Below are positions 63,094 to 64,000 of a DNA stretch of 64,000 nt, in pieces. This DNA comes from Arachidicoccus ginsenosidivorans (GTDB lineage Bacteria > Bacteroidota > Bacteroidia > Chitinophagales > Chitinophagaceae). Position 1 is the first letter of the stretch. The number at the start of each line of letters is the position of its first letter. The translations under genes were made by a program, and so were the position numbers. Where the stretch lies: positions 1,488,001-1,552,000 of the forward strand of contig NZ_CP042434.1 in NCBI RefSeq assembly GCF_007971385.1, read 5' to 3'. Under the pieces are notes generated by a model. The model ran no database searches, was not told where the DNA came from, and saw only the letters and a list, made by a program, of their open reading frames with translations.

Positions 63094-64000
63094 TTATTGA
63101 ATAAAACTATCACTATCTACCATATAGGCGGCGTTTTCGACGATTTGGTCACCCGTTTTAATACCTGATATTATTTGGATGGAATCTTCTGTGCGGATAC
63201 CTGTTTGCACAGGTCTTGCATGAAATACATCATTGCTGTTTCTATCCTTTACCCAGACCACGCTTCGCATGCCTAGTCTATTCACCGCCGATAAAGGAAC
63301 ATATAGGTCCCTGTCCTCATGGCCAATGACGATGCGACCTCTTACGAGTGTTCCTATTTTCCAGTTCGCCGGTAAATTTTTCAGATAAACCCGTATGGTG
63401 GTGGTTTTTTCATTTTCCATTCGGTATGGAGGTATAAAATCCACCTGTCCGCTGATTATTTGATCCGGGCTGGCTTCCGAATTTAAAGCCACTGGATCTC
63501 CTTTTTGGATAAAAGCCATATCACTGGCAAACACATGAAGCAAGGCCCAACGTCTGGTGATGTCCTGAATAGAAAAAATGCTCTGCCCGGCGTCCACATA
63601 CATTCCTTTTCTAATGTCCAGTAATTCCGGGGTACTGTTATCCATCGCCGGATCGCTTACAGGGCGAGCGACTCCCTGGTACGGACTAAAAATGGTAATC
63701 TGTGACAGGGGCTTTCTGCTTTCTGTTACTTTTTGGATTTCATTTTGGTGCATCCCTAGATTGCGTAATTTTACCTTCAGCGCCTTTATAAGTGTTGGGT
63801 CATTATCCTTCACGGTTTGTAACAGCTCTCTTTGTACACTGAGTAATTCGGGGCTGTAGATTTCCATCAGTGGCTGTCCTTTTGCTATGGACTGCCCGCT
63901 ATATTTTACATATAACTTATCAATTCGACCTGTCACCCTTGATGCAACGCCGTTGATATCCCGCTCGTCAAAATCAATCATACCATCGGCGGTTATCGTA
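63094..64000 (-). CDS. RND efflux periplasmic adaptor (CusB-like), partial, cut by window edge
   Basis: The frame is open to base 64000; the visible part is about 300 residues (ITADGMIDFDERDINGVASR at the edge). RVTGRIDKLYVKYSGQSIAK, SPELLSVQRELL and the C-terminal LVRGRIVIGHEDRDLYVPLSAV are CusB-type. It ends 15 bp before the next adaptor, so two adaptors lie in tandem. The internal Met at 63981 is not the true start. Confidence 0.9.
   Translation of the reverse strand, partial: TITADGMIDFDERDINGVASRVTGRIDKLYVKYSGQSIAKGQPLMEIYSPELLSVQRELLQTVKDNDPTLIKALKVKLRNLGMHQNEIQKVTESRKPLSQITIFSPYQGVARPVSDPAMDNSTPELLDIRKGMYVDAGQSIFSIQDITRRWALLHVFASDMAFIQKGDPVALNSEASPDQIISGQVDFIPPYRMENEKTTTIRVYLKNLPANWKIGTLVRGRIVIGHEDRDLYVPLSAVNRLGMRSVVWVKDRNSNDVFHARPVQTGIRTEDSIQIISGIKTGDQIVENAAYMVDSDSFIQ

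Overview
The window is chromosomal DNA of a Bacteroidota bacterium. Support: promoters of the TTG-N19/20-TAnnTTTG type (the nonamer TACCTTTGC lies before rplU and twice before the rRNA operon), type IX secretion sorting domains (a C-terminal type A domain at 7324 and a gliding-motility type B remnant near 48.2-48.6 kb), DUF4476, DUF1398, DUF3347 and DyP/encapsulin genes of Bacteroidota type, and few Shine-Dalgarno sequences. Family or genus cannot be fixed without comparing the 16S; a Chitinophagaceae/Sphingobacteriaceae-like organism is a guess.

Layout. 0-7.3 kb: 3' end of a zinc metalloprotease, rplU-rpmA, and a large secreted beta-propeller/beta-helix protein. 7.4-12.9 kb: dipeptide epimerase, a cytochrome b/molybdopterin oxidoreductase fusion, and a secreted BSP-family metallopeptidase. 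13.0-18.9 kb: a complete rRNA operon on the minus strand (16S, tRNA-Ile, tRNA-Ala, 23S, 5S) with two tandem promoters. 18.9-29.9 kb: housekeeping and sugar genes (truA, upp, anmK, GH84 hexosaminidase, oxidoreductases, an AraC regulator, an MBL hydrolase). 30-40.4 kb: a nearly complete molybdenum-cofactor set (moaD, moaE, moeB-rhodanese, mobA, moaC, moeA, moaA) with a molybdopterin oxidoreductase; a DyP peroxidase, its encapsulin shell and a small TUDOR-like protein sit inside it. 40.8-53.3 kb: a decayed accessory stretch with an IS110-type remnant, an attC-like palindrome, a cupin/DUF1398/AraC group, dead surface-protein genes, a group IIC intron with a broken reverse transcriptase, an Rhs-type toxin tail with an LRR neighbour, and remnants of GH28 and MFS genes. 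53.4-64 kb: a metal-resistance island, all minus strand (Cu P-type ATPase, multicopper oxidase fused to a CopB-like barrel, haem-binding and DUF3347 proteins, ArsR-MerTP-GDCCxC operon, two CusB-type adaptors).

Two kinds of gene damage must be kept apart. Many well-conserved genes (metalloprotease, propeller protein, truA, GH84, DyP, moeB, moeA, DUF1398, GH43, Cu ATPase, multicopper oxidase, MerTP) are split by single missing bases, and most are repaired by adding one base to a homopolymer. That looks like sequencing/assembly error, so I annotate them as single genes. By contrast, the 42-50 kb region carries in-frame stop codons (four in the reverse transcriptase alone, with no indel), which looks like real decay or something unusual.

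How the genes fit together: the cofactor genes probably supply the oxidoreductase at 31-33 kb and the cytochrome b fusion at 9-10.5 kb. The DyP/encapsulin pair is a peroxidase nanocompartment. The metal island combines export (ATPase, CusB), periplasmic copper oxidation (multicopper oxidase) and sequestration (Cys/His- and Met-rich proteins) under at least two promoters, one with a clear ArsR-type operator.
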